Source: Amycolatopsis lurida (GTDB lineage Bacteria; Actinomycetota; Actinomycetes; Mycobacteriales; Pseudonocardiaceae). Taken from it: a stretch of 64,000 nucleotides of DNA. Under the pieces are notes generated by a model, which saw nothing but the letters and a program-made list of their open reading frames with translations, searched no databases and had not been told where the DNA came from. A program made the position numbers and the translations under genes. The stretch is from NCBI RefSeq assembly GCF_900105055.1, contig NZ_FNTA01000004.1, forward strand, positions 1,116,001-1,180,000. The letters run 5' to 3'. This document shows positions 34,671 to 42,489 of this stretch, in pieces (within the stretch, counting starts at the first letter, position 1; each line of letters starts with the position of its first letter).

Positions 34671-35023
34671 CCGTCCCGCCCGAGCCGGAGGATCGCGGCA
34701 CCCTCACCATCTCGCCGTCCGTGGTCCGCAAGATCGCGCAGCACGCCGCGGACCGGGTCGACGGGACCACGCGCGCCGAGCGGCGGATCGCCGGGCTCGG
34801 GCTCGGGACACACGGCGCGAGCGCGAAGGTCGGCGGTGAGGGCAACGACGTCGATCCCGTGCTCGACGTGGCGCTGCACTATCCGGCGCCGGTACGGCGG
34901 ATCGTCGGCGACCTGCGCGCCAGGGTCACCGAAGAGGTCGAGCGGATCACCTCCTACCAGGTCCGGGACATCTCGGTGACGGTCTCCGCGCTCCTGCCCG
35001 ACATCGCGCCCCGCGTCCGCTAG
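34667..35023 (+). CDS. Second Asp23/Gls24-like protein
   Basis: A 118-residue Asp23-like protein: GTLTISPSVVRKIAQHAADRVDG, then VDPVLDVALHYPAPVRRIVGDLRARVTEEVERITSYQVRDISVTVSAL. It is shorter than the first copy and has no membrane helix. It overlaps the DUF2273-like gene by 4 bases and is followed after 14 bases (with AAGGAGC) by the DUF6286-like gene. Confidence 0.82.
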   Translation: MTVPPEPEDRGTLTISPSVVRKIAQHAADRVDGTTRAERRIAGLGLGTHGASAKVGGEGNDVDPVLDVALHYPAPVRRIVGDLRARVTEEVERITSYQVRDISVTVSALLPDIAPRVR

Positions 35024-35037
35024 AAGGAGCAACCGGT

Positions 35038-35574
35038 ATGCGTTTGATCGTCCGCCTGTTGTCGGCCCTGATCGGGCTGGCGCTGGCCGCCGCCGGGGTA
35101 CTGCTGGCGCTGGAGGTCGGCTGGGGCTGGTGGCGGCCGGGGCGGGGCCCGCTGTTCCTCCCCTGGGACGACTGGCGCGACAGGCTCGCGGAACAGACCT
35201 GGAACGCCCCCCTGGTCCGGTATCTCGCGATCGCCGTCGCGGTCGTGGGGCTCCTGCTGATCCTGGCGGCGGCCTCGGCCGGGCGGCGCGCCATCCGGCT
35301 GACCGATCCGGCGAACGAGGTCAGCGTGACCACGTCGCCGCGTTCCCTGGCGAGGCTGGTCGGGGTGACCGTGCGCGCGCAGGACAACGTCGCGGGCGCG
35401 AAGGTCACGGCCACCGCCAAGAAGATCCGTGTCCGCGCGACGAGCAGGCTGGAAACCGAAGGCGAGCTGCGTCCGCGGCTGCTGGAGACGGTCTCCGGTC
35501 TCCTCGACGACGTCCCGTTGCCGCGGCGGCCGAAGGTCTCGGTCGTCGTCGACTCCCCGAAGGACCGCCGATGA
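35038..35574 (+). CDS. DUF6286-like membrane protein of the Asp23/AmaP cluster
   Basis: A 178-residue protein with two N-terminal membrane helices (about 5-27 and 59-82) separated by a Trp-rich loop (GWGWWRPGRGPLFLPWDDW), then a soluble domain of about 95 residues ending VSVVVDSPKDRR. The loop WNAPLVRYLAIAVAVVG is typical. I assign DUF6286 by memory of similar operons. AAGGAGC precedes the ATG. It overlaps the amaP-like gene by 4 bases. Confidence 0.65.
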   Translation: MRLIVRLLSALIGLALAAAGVLLALEVGWGWWRPGRGPLFLPWDDWRDRLAEQTWNAPLVRYLAIAVAVVGLLLILAAASAGRRAIRLTDPANEVSVTTSPRSLARLVGVTVRAQDNVAGAKVTATAKKIRVRATSRLETEGELRPRLLETVSGLLDDVPLPRRPKVSVVVDSPKDRR

Positions 35575-36158
35575 CCCGTTCGGTCTCCGCCAAGGCACTG
35601 GGCCGGTCCACCGGCACGGAACGGATCCTGACCGTCCTCATCGGACTCCTCGCGCTGCTCGGCGGCGCGGCCGCGCTCGTGGTCGGCGCGGGCTGGCTCG
35701 GCACGCACCGCGCCGGGCGGCCGCTCGTCGACCCGATCGCCCTCGACTGGCTGTCGCGGCACGCGGTCGCCTCCCGGCTCGGCGCGATCGTGCTCGGCGT
35801 GCTCCTGCTGTGGCTGGGACTGTGGTGGTTCTTCCGGTCGCTGCGCCCGGAAGGCCGCCCGGACCTCGAACTCGACGACGATCTCGTGGTGACCGCCTCG
35901 GCCATCTCCGAGGCCGTCCGCGCCGACGCGGAGACGGTCGACGGGGTCGGGCGCGCCCGGGTCCGCGCGGTCGGCGACAAGGAGAACCCGGCGCTGCGGA
36001 TCACCCTCTGGCTCGTCGAGGGCACCGACCTGAAACGGGTCTGGGAGCAGCTCGACAGCACGGTGCTGGCCCGCGCGCGGGAGTCGCTCGGGGTGGACGT
36101 CCTGCCGACGGCCGTCCGGATCGAACTCGACACGGCAGCACCGCAGCGGGTGCGCTGA
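35571..36158 (+). CDS. amaP: AmaP-like alkaline-shock membrane anchor
   Basis: A 195-residue protein with two membrane helices (about 19-42 and 68-87) and a cytosolic Asp23-binding-like C-terminal domain (TASAISEAVRADAETVDGVGRARVRAVG, then PALRITLWLVEGTDLKRVWEQL). The layout matches AmaP, which holds Asp23 at the membrane in firmicutes. It ends the operon and is paralogous in plan to the DUF6286-like product before it. Confidence 0.7.
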   Translation: MTRSVSAKALGRSTGTERILTVLIGLLALLGGAAALVVGAGWLGTHRAGRPLVDPIALDWLSRHAVASRLGAIVLGVLLLWLGLWWFFRSLRPEGRPDLELDDDLVVTASAISEAVRADAETVDGVGRARVRAVGDKENPALRITLWLVEGTDLKRVWEQLDSTVLARARESLGVDVLPTAVRIELDTAAPQRVR

Positions 36159-36177
36159 CCGGCTCGGTGCGGCAAGA

Positions 36178-37266
36178 ATGGCCGTCATGTCGCTTCCCCT
36201 GACTCCGCCGGTCAAACCGATGCTCGCCAAACCGGCGAAGGCGATCCCCGATTCCGGCGGCCTGCTGTTCGAGCCGAAATGGGACGGGTACCGCTGCCTG
36301 GTGTTCCGCGACGGCGACGAGCTGACCTTGCAGTCGCGGTCGGAGAAGCCGCTCAACCGGTACTTCCCCGAGGTCGTCGAGCGCTTGAAGGCGGCCTTGC
36401 CCGAGCGGATCGTGCTGGACGGCGAACTGGTGGTCGCCCGGGACGGCAAGCTGGACTTCGACGCGCTCACCGACCGGGTCCACCCGGCCGAAAGCCGCAT
36501 CAAGCTGCTGGCGGAGCAGACCCCGGCGGAGTTCGTCGCGTTCGACCTGCTGGCGCTGGGCGACGAGTCCTTTCTGGACGAACCGACCTCGAAGCGGCGG
36601 GAGCGGCTGGAAGAACTGGCTTCCGGCGGCATCCACCTGACCCCGGCCACTTCGGATCCGGCGCTCGCGCGGCACTGGTTCGAACTGTTCGAGGGCGCGG
36701 GGCTCGACGGCGTCATCGGCAAACCGCTCGACGAGCCGTACACACCCGGCAAACGTGTGCTGCTGAAGTACAAGCACTCGCGTACCGCCGACTGCGTGCT
36801 CGCCGGGCTGCGCTGGCACGTCGACGGCGAACCGGGCGAGATGGTCGGCTCGTTCCTGCTCGGGCTCTACGACGAGGACGGCGTCTTGCATCATCCTGGC
36901 GTCGTCGGTTCGTTCCCGGTCACCCGGCGGCGTGAGCTGGCCGAGGAGCTGGCGCCGCTGATCACCGACGGGACCGATCACCCCTGGCTGGGTGACAACG
37001 TGCGCGAGAACCAGCGGATCCCCGGCGGGATCACCCGGTGGAAGGCCAAGGAAGCCCCCTGGGTGCCGCTGAAGCTGGAAAAGGTGGTCGAGGTCGGCTA
37101 CGAGCACACGGAGGCCGGGTATCCGTCGCGGTTCCGGCACACCGCGCAGTTCAAACGCTGGCGCCCCGACCGCGAGCCGTCCTCCTGCACCTATGCCCAG
37201 CTGGAGGAGGTCGCCCGCTACGACCTGGACGCGGTGTTCCGCGGCGAGGTGAAACGCACCCGCTAA
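36178..37266 (+). CDS. ligC: ATP-dependent DNA ligase, LigC type
   Basis: A 362-residue ATP-dependent ligase. The adenylation lysine is K34 in FEPKWDGYRCLVF, followed by SRSEKPLNRYFPEV, LDGELVV, FDLLAL and the motif V region VLLKYKHSRTADCVL. An OB domain ends RFRHTAQFKRWRPDREPSSC. It has no nuclease or polymerase domain, so it is LigC-like. A stand-alone LigD-type polymerase gene lies at 46219, and the two may act together in end repair. The ATG at 36178 or 36187 could be the start. Confidence 0.9.
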   Translation: MAVMSLPLTPPVKPMLAKPAKAIPDSGGLLFEPKWDGYRCLVFRDGDELTLQSRSEKPLNRYFPEVVERLKAALPERIVLDGELVVARDGKLDFDALTDRVHPAESRIKLLAEQTPAEFVAFDLLALGDESFLDEPTSKRRERLEELASGGIHLTPATSDPALARHWFELFEGAGLDGVIGKPLDEPYTPGKRVLLKYKHSRTADCVLAGLRWHVDGEPGEMVGSFLLGLYDEDGVLHHPGVVGSFPVTRRRELAEELAPLITDGTDHPWLGDNVRENQRIPGGITRWKAKEAPWVPLKLEKVVEVGYEHTEAGYPSRFRHTAQFKRWRPDREPSSCTYAQLEEVARYDLDAVFRGEVKRTR

Positions 37267-37337
37267 CCGTGTCCTGACATCCGACCTGCGAAGCTCTGTT
37301 CCGAGCTTTGTCATGCCTTGGAAGTGAGGACCAGCCC

Positions 37338-38894
37338 GTGAGCACCGCCCGCCGCACGCCACGGCTGTTCCTGACGACCACCGTGGTGACGGCCGTGCTC
37401 GCGGGCTGCACGGCCGGGCCGTCGGCGCGGCCGGCGGTGATCGACAACGACGGCAAGCCGAATCCCGGCGGCCAGACGACGGCACAGCAGGTCCCGCTGC
37501 CGCCGCTCGCCGAACCGCGGTCGCCGTCGATCAAATGGGAGGACTGCGACGAAGCGACCCGGCAGCGGCTGGGCCAGCCGTCCGTGCCGGACACGCTGAA
37601 GTTCTCCTGTGCCAGGGTGCCCACCACACTCGACGCGCCGGACCTGCCCGGTCGCGGGCTCTCACGGCTTTCGGTGGTCAAGACCGGGGGCGGGCCGATC
37701 CCGCTCGTCGTGGTCAACGACGTCGACGGCGAGCCGGGGTCGCTGTACGCCGCGCGGCTGGCCGCGACGCTGCCTCCCGAGTTCCTGCAGAAGTTCTCGC
37801 TGATCGGCGTGGACCGGCGCGGGACGGGGACGTCCATGCCGGTGCAGTGCATCCCCGCCGAGATCCGCACCGATCTGCTCGGCGCCGATCCGGCCGCCGC
37901 CGACCTCGAAGGCGTCGTCGACGCGGCACGCCGCGCGGGGCAGCAGTGCGCCATCGAACTGGACGACGCGCAGGTCGCGATGGACAGCTGGCGGGCAGCG
38001 GGCGACCTCGAAGAGCTCCGGGAGCAACTGGGGCTGGACAAGCTGCACGCGCTGGGCCACGGCGACGGTTCGAAGGTCCTCGCCGAATACGCCGTGCGGT
38101 TCCCTGCCCAGGTCGGCCGGGTCATGCTCGACGGGCTGCCCGACCCCGCCCCCGACGCGACCGCCACCCAGGAATCCGTCGCCGCGAGCGCGCAGGCGAC
38201 CCTCGACGCGTTCGGCGCCGACTGCATCGCGAGGGGCTGCCCGATCGGCGACGCGCGCGCGGCCGTGACCGCCGTCGCCGACCGGCTCCGGTCGGCGTCC
38301 GCGACGACCACCGACGGCGAGGAGATCACTCCGGGGATCGCGCTGTACGCCGTCTACTCCGGGCTCGCGCAGCGCTCGCGCTGGGTCGAACTCGCCGAGG
38401 CGCTCAAGTCCGCGCAGACCGGCGACGTCACGCCGCTGGCCGCGTTCGCCGAGCCGGTGCTGAAGGACACCAAGGCGCGGCCGTCGCGGCTGGACGGCAC
38501 GCTCGCGACCAAATGCAACGACAGCGCGACCCGGCTCTCGGCCGAGGAACTCACGCGCGCGACCACGACCTTGCGCGACAAGTATCCGCAGTTCGGTGTC
38601 TTCGCCGCACAGCAGCTGGCCTGGTGCAGCCCGTGGCCCGTGCGCCGTGAGCCGCTTCCGCCCGCGGGAGCGCCGGGCGCCCCGCCGATGCTCGTCGCCG
38701 GCACCGCGACCGACCCGGTCACACCGGAGCAGGGCACCGGCCGGGCGGCCGACCAGATGCCGAGCGCGGTGACGATCACCTGGCAGGGCGCCGGGCACGG
38801 CGCCCTGACCCTCTCGCCGTGTGTCGCGGACGCGACGCGGGCCTTCCTGATCGACGGGAAGGTGCCCGTCGACGGGACCCTCTGCCCGGCCTGA
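37338..38894 (+). CDS. Secreted alpha/beta-hydrolase-fold lipoprotein with altered nucleophile site
   Basis: A 518-residue protein with GTG start after GAGGA. The signal ends in lipobox LAGC (TTTVVTAVLAGC). The body follows the tripeptidyl-aminopeptidase-like alpha/beta hydrolases: SIKWEDCD, FSLIGVDRRGTGTS, the elbow region LHALGHGDGSKVLAEYAVRFP, MLDGLPDP, a C-terminal DPVTP Asp and GAGHGA His. The elbow should be G-x-S-x-G. Here Ser is replaced by Gly (GHGDG), with Ser only after it. The protein is therefore probably not a standard serine hydrolase; it may bind rather than cleave. Confidence 0.75.
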   Translation: MSTARRTPRLFLTTTVVTAVLAGCTAGPSARPAVIDNDGKPNPGGQTTAQQVPLPPLAEPRSPSIKWEDCDEATRQRLGQPSVPDTLKFSCARVPTTLDAPDLPGRGLSRLSVVKTGGGPIPLVVVNDVDGEPGSLYAARLAATLPPEFLQKFSLIGVDRRGTGTSMPVQCIPAEIRTDLLGADPAAADLEGVVDAARRAGQQCAIELDDAQVAMDSWRAAGDLEELREQLGLDKLHALGHGDGSKVLAEYAVRFPAQVGRVMLDGLPDPAPDATATQESVAASAQATLDAFGADCIARGCPIGDARAAVTAVADRLRSASATTTDGEEITPGIALYAVYSGLAQRSRWVELAEALKSAQTGDVTPLAAFAEPVLKDTKARPSRLDGTLATKCNDSATRLSAEELTRATTTLRDKYPQFGVFAAQQLAWCSPWPVRREPLPPAGAPGAPPMLVAGTATDPVTPEQGTGRAADQMPSAVTITWQGAGHGALTLSPCVADATRAFLIDGKVPVDGTLCPA

Positions 38895-38905
38895 TCACTG
38901 ACGTG

Positions 38906-38986
38906 GGCTGAAGGACGCTTTCACCGCATGCGATGCGACGAAAGCGCCCTTCACCGCGTGACATGCGGTGAAGGCGTCCTTCAGCC
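38906..38986. repeat. Three-armed GTGAAGG-family element
   Basis: The outer arms (38906-38930 and 38962-38986, starting GGCTGAAGGACGC and ending GCGTCCTTCAGCC) pair over 25 positions with one G-U. The middle arm (about 38940-38957) can instead pair with either outer arm: GAAAGC..CCTTCA with the left, CCTTCACCGC with GCGGTGAAGG on the right. It lies between the hydrolase gene and the convergent DUF2630 gene. Confidence 0.75.
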
Positions 38987-38998
38987 GCGCGAAACGGC

Positions 38999-39241
38999 CT
39001 ACTGCCGGTAAGACTCCACCTCGGAGATCGGCCGCGCCGAAGCCTGGTCCGGATCGTCGTCGAACTCCACGCGTGCCCGCCGCTGCCGCAGCAGATCCCA
39101 GCACTGGTCCAGCTGCTGTTCCACACTCGCGAGCCGGGACCGGTCGTCCGAGCTCAGCCCGGTGCCGATCGCCCGCGAACGGAGCTCGTGCTCCTCGCTG
39201 ACCAGCTCGTCGATCCGGCTGAGGATGTCACCGTCGGCCAT
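38999..39241 (-). CDS. DUF2630 family protein
   Basis: An 80-residue, highly charged helical protein: ILSRIDELVSEEHELRSRAIGTGLSSDDRSRLASVEQQLDQCWDLLRQRRA. The QLDQCWDLLRQRRA block with the preceding DELVxEEHxLR segment defines DUF2630. It is probably an antiparallel coiled-coil. Function unknown. It is divergent from the thioredoxin gene with 90 bp between. Confidence 0.85.
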   Translation of the reverse strand: MADGDILSRIDELVSEEHELRSRAIGTGLSSDDRSRLASVEQQLDQCWDLLRQRRARVEFDDDPDQASARPISEVESYRQ

Positions 39242-39331
39242 CTGCGCCTCCTGCGAAACCTGGGTTGCTCCATCCGAGACGCTACGCGCACTCGCGGGAA
39301 TGCGCGTCCCGCCCGATTCGTTACGCCCGGC

Positions 39332-39691
39332 ATGAGCACTGTGGAGCTGACCGCCGCCAACTTCGATCAGGTCGTGTCGGAGAACGACTTCGTGATCATC
39401 GACTTCTGGGCGGACTGGTGCATGCCGTGCCGCCAGTTCGCACCGACCTACGAGAAGGTGTCGGGCAACCACGACGACATCGTCTTCGCGAGCGTCGACA
39501 CCGAGGCCGAGCAGCAGCTGGCCGCGGCCTTCGATGTGCGTTCGATCCCCACGCTCGCGGTGATCCGCGACAAGACGGTCATCTACGCGCAGCCGGGCGC
39601 GCTCCCGGAGAAGACGCTGGAAGACCTCATCCAGCAGGCGCGCGACATCGACATGGACAAGCTCAAGGAAGAGGCGGCCAAGGAGGCCTGA
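39332..39691 (+). CDS. trxA: Thioredoxin with WCMPC active site
   Basis: A 119-residue thioredoxin-fold protein. FVIIDFWADWCMPCRQFAPTYEKVS carries the redox pair as CMPC, not the usual CGPC; the cis-Pro loop is VRSIPTLAVIRD. It has a charged C-terminal extension (DIDMDKLKEEAAKEA) of about 15 residues. It is cytoplasmic. The Met in the CxxC loop should shift the redox potential. A strong hairpin terminator follows at 39703. Confidence 0.9.
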   Translation: MSTVELTAANFDQVVSENDFVIIDFWADWCMPCRQFAPTYEKVSGNHDDIVFASVDTEAEQQLAAAFDVRSIPTLAVIRDKTVIYAQPGALPEKTLEDLIQQARDIDMDKLKEEAAKEA

Positions 39692-39702
39692 CGAGCATGG
39701 AG

Positions 39703-39743
39703 AAGGGGCCCTTCCCGGCGGGTTTCGCCGGGAAGGGCCCCTT
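39703..39743. terminator. Terminator hairpin after trxA
   Basis: An 18-bp perfect stem (AAGGGGCCCTTCCCGGCG with the matching right arm) and GGTTT loop, followed by TTGTCTTT. It is close to a classical rho-independent terminator and shares the AAGGG..CCCTT design of the GTGAAGG family. It also lies at the convergent end of the proline dehydrogenase gene. Confidence 0.8.
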
Positions 39744-39778
39744 TGTCTTTCAGCGGAACAGTGCCACCGGGGGCCGGG

Positions 39779-40711
39779 TCAGCCCCGGGTGGCGAGTCCG
39801 CGCAGGAAGAACGCCAGGTTCGCCGGGCGTTCCGCCAGCCTGCGCATGAAATAGCCGTACCATTCGTCGCCGTAGGGGACGTAGACGCGCATCGTCTTGC
39901 CGTCGCCCGCGATCCGGCGCTGTTCCTCGGGACGGATCCCGTACAGCATCTGGAATTCGTGGTCGTCCGCCTTGCGGCCCGCGTCGGCCGCGAGCTTCTC
40001 GGCGATCGCGATCATCCGCGGGTCGTGCGAGGCGACCATCGGATAACCCTTGCCCTGCATGAGGATCTTCAGGCAGCGCACGTAGGACCTGTCCACTTCG
40101 GACTTGTCCTGGAACGCGACCTCCTCGGGTTCGGCGTACGCGCCCTTGCACAGCCGGACGCGGGAACCTTCCGTAGCCAGATCGCGGCAGTCCTGCTCGG
40201 TGCGCCGCAGGTAGGCCTGCAGCACCGCGCCGACCCACGGGTACTCGGTGCGCAGCTCCTTGAGGATGCCCAGCGTCGAGTCGGTGGTGGTGTGGTCCTC
40301 CATGTCGAGGGTCACCGTGGCACCGACCGCTTCGGCCGCGGCGCAGATCTTGCGGGCGTTCTCCAGCGCGACCTTCTCCCCGTCGACGGGGAGGAACTGC
40401 CCGACGGCGGACAGCTTCACCGAGACGTCCGCGCCGAACGCGAGGCCGTCGGCCGCCAGCGCGGTCAGCAGTTCCTCGTAGGCGCGGACCGTGGTCGCGG
40501 CCTGCTCGGCATCGGTGGTGTCCTCGCCGAGGTGGTCGAGGGTGACCCGGAGGCCCTGGTCGGCCAGTTCACGGACCACCCGGGCGGCGTCGGACGTCCT
40601 CGCACCGGCGACGAACCGGCTGACCACCGATCGGGTGGCGGGGACGACCTCGACCAGCTTGCGCATCCGCTGGGATCGAGCGGCGGCGAGCAACGGGGCA
40701 CGCAACATCAC
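39779..40711 (-). CDS. putB: Proline dehydrogenase
   Basis: A 310-residue monofunctional PRODH barrel. Conserved blocks include TLDMEDHTTTDSTL, VQAYLRRTEQDCRDL, RVRLCKGAYAEPEEVAF and VASHDPRMIAIA, with EFQMLYGIRPEEQRR near the C-terminus. It is FAD-linked and oxidises proline to pyrroline-5-carboxylate. It follows the P5C dehydrogenase gene by 15 bp in one operon. Expression is probably controlled by the divergent PucR-type regulator. Confidence 0.94.
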   Translation of the reverse strand: MMLRAPLLAAARSQRMRKLVEVVPATRSVVSRFVAGARTSDAARVVRELADQGLRVTLDHLGEDTTDAEQAATTVRAYEELLTALAADGLAFGADVSVKLSAVGQFLPVDGEKVALENARKICAAAEAVGATVTLDMEDHTTTDSTLGILKELRTEYPWVGAVLQAYLRRTEQDCRDLATEGSRVRLCKGAYAEPEEVAFQDKSEVDRSYVRCLKILMQGKGYPMVASHDPRMIAIAEKLAADAGRKADDHEFQMLYGIRPEEQRRIAGDGKTMRVYVPYGDEWYGYFMRRLAERPANLAFFLRGLATRG

Positions 40712-40726
40712 GGACTCCTGGAGATC

Positions 40727-42364
40727 TCAGCCCTGGTGGGGGTAACGGACGCTGGTGGGCGGAACGAACGTCTCCTTGACCGAGCGCGGGCTCGTCCAGC
40801 GGAGCAGGTTGAACACCGAACCGGCCTTGTCGTTGGTGCCGGACGCGCGGCCGCCGCCGAAGGGCTGCTGGCCGACGACCGCACCGGTCGGCTTGTCGTT
40901 GACGTAGAAGTTGCCGGCGGCGAAGCGCAGCGCCTCGGACGCCTTCGCGACGGCCGTGCGGTCGTTCGCGATGACCGCGCCGGTGAGCGCGTAGTCGGCG
41001 GTCTCGTCGACCAGCTTCAGAACCTCGTCGAAGCCCGCGTCGCTGCTGTCGTCGTAGACGTGCAGCGCGAGGATCGGGCCGAAGTACTCGGTGCGGAAGA
41101 TCTCGTGGTCCGGGTTGTCCGACACCAGGATCGTCGGGCGCACGAAGTAGCCGACGCTGTCATCGGCGGTACCACCGGCGATGACCTCGATTTCGGGGTC
41201 GTCGGCCGCGCTCTTCAGCACGGCGGCGTGCTTGTCGAAGGCGCGGCGGTCGATCACGGCGCCACCGAAGTTGTCCAGATCGGTGACGTCGCCGTAAGTG
41301 ATGGCCTCGGTCTCGGAGACCAGCTCGTCCTTCAGGCTCGCCCAGAGCGAACGCGGGACGTAGGCGCGGGACGCGGCCGAGCACTTCTGGCCCTGGTACT
41401 CGAAGGCGCCGCGGATCAGCGCGGTGCGCAGGATGTCGACGTCGGCGGAGGCGTGCGCGAGCACGAAGTCCTTGCCGCCGGTCTCGCCGACCAGCCGCGG
41501 GTACGTGCGGTAGCCGGAGATGTTGGCGCCGACGGTGGCCCACAGGTGCTGGAAGGTCGCGGTGGAACCGGTGAAGTGGATCCCGGCCAGGTCGCGGTGG
41601 GTCAGGGCGACCTCGGAAACGGCCTTGCCGTCGCCCGGAAGCAGGTTGATGACGCCCGGCGGCATGCCCGCCTCTTCGAGCAGCCGCATCAGCATGTGCG
41701 CGGCGTAGCTCTGCGTCGGCGACGGCTTCCACAGCACGACGTTGCCCATCAGCGCGGGCGCGGTCGGCAGGTTGCCGGAGATCGCGGTGAAGTTGAACGG
41801 GGTGATGGCGTACACGAAGCCCTCGAGCGGGCGGTGCTCCATCCGGTTCCAGATACCGGGCGAGCTGACCGGCTGCTCGGCGAGGATCTGACGGCCGAAG
41901 GCGACGTTGAAACGCCAGAAGTCGATCAGCTCGCAGGCGGAGTCGATCTCGGCCTGGAACGCGGTCTTCGACTGGCCGAGCATGGTGGCGGCGTTCAGCT
42001 TGGCGCGCCACGGGCCGGCCAGCAGGTCGGCGGCGCGCAGGATGATCGCGGCGCGGTCGTCGAAGGACAGCGCGCGCCAGCCCGGGGCGGCGGCCTTCGC
42101 GGCGGCGATCGCGTCGTGGGTGTCCTGCGCGGTCGCGCTGTGGATGACGCCCAGCACGGCCTTGTGGTTGTGCGGCTGGACGACCTCGATCTTCTCGCCG
42201 CCGCCCTTGCGCTGCTCACCACCGATCGTCGCGGTGATGTCGATGGGGTCGGCGTTGCCCAGCAACTTGAGCGCGCCCTCGAGTTCAGCGCGCTCAGCGC
42301 TGCCCGGTGCGTAGTTCAGCACCGGCTCGTTCTTCGGGGCGGGGGTCTGGGTCACGGCGTCCAC
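40727..42364 (-). CDS. pruA: L-glutamate gamma-semialdehyde (P5C) dehydrogenase
   Basis: A 545-residue aldehyde dehydrogenase of the P5C type. Features: NMLGQSKTAFQAEIDSACELIDFWRFN, FNFTAISGNLPTAPALMGN, GIHFTGSTATFQHLW, catalytic Glu in LVGETGGKDFVLAH, catalytic Cys in YQGQKCSAASRAY, and QPFGGGRASGTNDK. It oxidises glutamate semialdehyde to glutamate with NAD. It is the first gene of the proline-catabolic operon, and rocD (26766) would feed the same intermediate. Confidence 0.95.
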   Translation of the reverse strand: MDAVTQTPAPKNEPVLNYAPGSAERAELEGALKLLGNADPIDITATIGGEQRKGGGEKIEVVQPHNHKAVLGVIHSATAQDTHDAIAAAKAAAPGWRALSFDDRAAIILRAADLLAGPWRAKLNAATMLGQSKTAFQAEIDSACELIDFWRFNVAFGRQILAEQPVSSPGIWNRMEHRPLEGFVYAITPFNFTAISGNLPTAPALMGNVVLWKPSPTQSYAAHMLMRLLEEAGMPPGVINLLPGDGKAVSEVALTHRDLAGIHFTGSTATFQHLWATVGANISGYRTYPRLVGETGGKDFVLAHASADVDILRTALIRGAFEYQGQKCSAASRAYVPRSLWASLKDELVSETEAITYGDVTDLDNFGGAVIDRRAFDKHAAVLKSAADDPEIEVIAGGTADDSVGYFVRPTILVSDNPDHEIFRTEYFGPILALHVYDDSSDAGFDEVLKLVDETADYALTGAVIANDRTAVAKASEALRFAAGNFYVNDKPTGAVVGQQPFGGGRASGTNDKAGSVFNLLRWTSPRSVKETFVPPTSVRYPHQG

Positions 42365-42437
42365 TGACTGCTCCTGACTGCACTTCGCCGGGTAGAGGTC
42401 TCATCCCGAACGGTAGACCTGACGGCCCTCTGAAGGA

Positions 42438-42483
42438 TTGTCCGACTGGCTAGAATCAGGGTGACCATCTTGTCCGATCGGCT
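42438..42483. promoter_or_regulatory. Paired direct repeats between pruA and the PucR regulator
   Basis: TTGTCCGACTGGCT (42438-42451) and TTGTCCGATCGGCT (42470-42483) match at 12 of 14 positions and start 32 bp apart, close to three helical turns. They occupy the 125-bp divergent promoter space. They are the likely binding sites for the regulator encoded at 42490, controlling proline catabolism and itself. Confidence 0.65.
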
Positions 42484-42489
42484 TAACCG

